From Acidobacteriota bacterium (GTDB lineage: Bacteria; Acidobacteriota; Blastocatellia; Pyrinomonadales; Pyrinomonadaceae), in the NCBI GenBank assembly GCA_019247865.1, contig JAFBAJ010000699.1, positions 1-14,020 on the forward strand: a stretch of 14,020 nt of DNA. Direction: 5' to 3'. The position numbers and the translations under genes are program-made. The notes beneath the pieces are model-generated. The model had not been told where the DNA came from and searched no databases. It saw only the letters and a list, made by a program, of their open reading frames with translations. Shown here in pieces: positions 12,862 through 14,020 of this stretch (within the stretch, counting starts at the first letter, position 1; each line of letters begins with the position of its first letter).

Positions 12862-14020
12862 ATGATTGGACGTTACACCCTGCCCGAAATGGGCGCGCTC
12901 TGGTCTGAGCAGAACAAGTTTCAGAAGTGGCTGGAGGTGGAGCTGGCCGTCTGCGAGGTGCACGCGGAGATGGGGACGATTCCGCGCGAAGCTCTCGAAG
13001 AGATACGCTCGCGCGCAGCCTTTACCGTCGAGCGCATCAACGAGATCGAGAAGACGACCGACCATGATGTCATCGCCTTCACGACCAACCTCGCCGAAGC
13101 CATCGGCCCGGCCTCGCGCTTCGTGCATTACGGCCTGACCTCTTCGGACGTGGTGGACACGGCGAACGCGCTGCTCCTGCGCGACTCGTGCGATATCCTG
13201 CTCGAAAAAATTGACGGCCTGATGTCCGTCTTAAAGCGTCGCGCCTTCGAGTTCAAACGGACGCCGCAGATCGGGCGCACGCACGGCATCCACGCCGAGC
13301 CGACCTCCTTCGGGCTAACCTTCGCGCTCTGGTACGAAGAGACGCGGCGCAACCTTGAGCGCCTGCGGCTCGCGCGCGAGCGCGTCGCGGTCGGCAAGAT
13401 CAGCGGCGCGGTCGGCGCGTTCGCGCATCTCGACCCGGTCGTCGAAGAGAAAGTCTGCGCGCGCCTCGGCCTCAAACCCGATCCGGTCTCGACGCAGATC
13501 GTGCAGCGCGACCGCTACGCGGAATATCTCTGCACGCTGGCGATCATCGCCTCGTCGCTCGACAAGTTCGCGTTGCAGGTCCGGCACTGGCAGCGGACGG
13601 AGGTGCGCGAGGCGCAGGAGAAGTTCAAGCGCGGCCAGAAGGGCTCCTCCGCGATGCCGCACAAGCGCAATCCGATTCTCTCGGAGCGCATCTGCGGCAT
13701 GGCGCGCACGGTGAGGGCCAACTCAATCGTCGGCCTGGAGAACGTCGCGCTCTGGCACGAGCGCGACATCTCGCATTCGAGCGCAGAAAGAATCGTGCTG
13801 CCCGATTCCTCCGCGACGCTCGATTACATGCTGGCGAAGACGGCTTCGCTCCTCGACGGGCTGGTGGTCTACCCGGAACGGATGCTGGAGAATCTGAACG
13901 CGACGCGCGGGCTCATCTTCAGCGGGCAACTCCTGCTCGCACTGACGCAGCAGGGCGTCTCGCGCGCAGAGGCTTACGAGTGGGCGCAGCGCAACGCGAT
14001 GAAGGCCTGCGCCGAGGGCG
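12862..14020 (+). CDS. purB: Adenylosuccinate lyase (3' end cut by window)
   Basis: PurB converts SAICAR to AICAR plus fumarate, and adenylosuccinate to AMP plus fumarate, in de novo purine synthesis. Visible are 386 residues, against about 431 for Bacillus-type enzymes, so some 45 C-terminal residues lie beyond the window. Catalytic landmarks match the Bacillus numbering: H68 in TTDHDV, the HYGLTSSDVVDT motif (89-100), H141 in GRTHGIHAEP, and the fumarase/lyase signature GSSAMPHKRNP (261-271) with the catalytic serine S262/S263. The start at 12862 gives the standard MIGRYTLPEMGALWSEQNKF opening. Its only Shine-Dalgarno-like bases (gag, 12856-12858) lie 3 nt from the ATG, inside the right arm of element E. 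It is 80 nt after the lipoprotein gene, so a separate promoter or read-through are both possible. Confidence 0.95.
   Translation, partial: MIGRYTLPEMGALWSEQNKFQKWLEVELAVCEVHAEMGTIPREALEEIRSRAAFTVERINEIEKTTDHDVIAFTTNLAEAIGPASRFVHYGLTSSDVVDTANALLLRDSCDILLEKIDGLMSVLKRRAFEFKRTPQIGRTHGIHAEPTSFGLTFALWYEETRRNLERLRLARERVAVGKISGAVGAFAHLDPVVEEKVCARLGLKPDPVSTQIVQRDRYAEYLCTLAIIASSLDKFALQVRHWQRTEVREAQEKFKRGQKGSSAMPHKRNPILSERICGMARTVRANSIVGLENVALWHERDISHSSAERIVLPDSSATLDYMLAKTASLLDGLVVYPERMLENLNATRGLIFSGQLLLALTQQGVSRAEAYEWAQRNAMKACAEG

Overview
The window is GC-rich, gene-dense bacterial chromosome from an envelope-rich Gram-negative. Exported M28 and M16-type peptidases, a carboxypeptidase-regulatory-domain protein fused to an outer-membrane barrel, a large multi-sensor histidine kinase, TPR and NHL-propeller proteins, and many GTG/TTG-rich, often Shine-Dalgarno-poor starts are the style of Acidobacteriota, perhaps class Blastocatellia. 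That placement is an inference from gene content; there is no rRNA or other phylogenetic marker except a partial purB.

Layout. Positions 1-41 are a strong bidirectional terminator belonging to a gene outside the window. A plus-strand gene for a secreted PA-domain M28 aminopeptidase (220-1905) follows its own promoter. It converges on a minus-strand block. That block, read in its own direction, is an outer-membrane CarboxypepD_reg/beta-barrel protein (8509-6719), then a 975-residue PDZ/multi-TM/GAF/PAS/HisKA/HATPase sensor kinase (6384-3457), a small SnoaL/NTF2-like protein (3439-3050) and an exported TPR protein (3022-2066). The last three are spaced by 17 and 26-27 nt and look like one operon; no response regulator is present.

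A 435-nt divergent spacer (8510-8944) separates this from a plus-strand block: M16 processing-type peptidase (8945-10219), zinc-ribbon/TM/NHL-propeller protein (10259-11431), YycJ/WalJ-like metallo-beta-lactamase-fold hydrolase (11442-12266), a small lipoprotein (12266-12781) and adenylosuccinate lyase purB (from 12862, cut by the window end). Gaps of 39, 10 and -1 nt suggest the first four are co-transcribed.

The main unexplained structure is at gene boundaries. Five long imperfect palindromes (about 1941-2042, 6641-6710, 8746-8844, 12277-12373, 12790-12861) each have arms made of a short degenerate word repeated several times (for example ctctgcgt, ggtctttggtcttag, gcgcaaag/agagacgca, aagtccca/agtctca, gggaaa). 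They differ in sequence but share the design, sit at five separate boundaries, and two of them impinge on start codons (the lipoprotein and purB). This is the best candidate here for an under-described element class. The protein-coding genes themselves are mostly recognisable families, with some unusual domain combinations.
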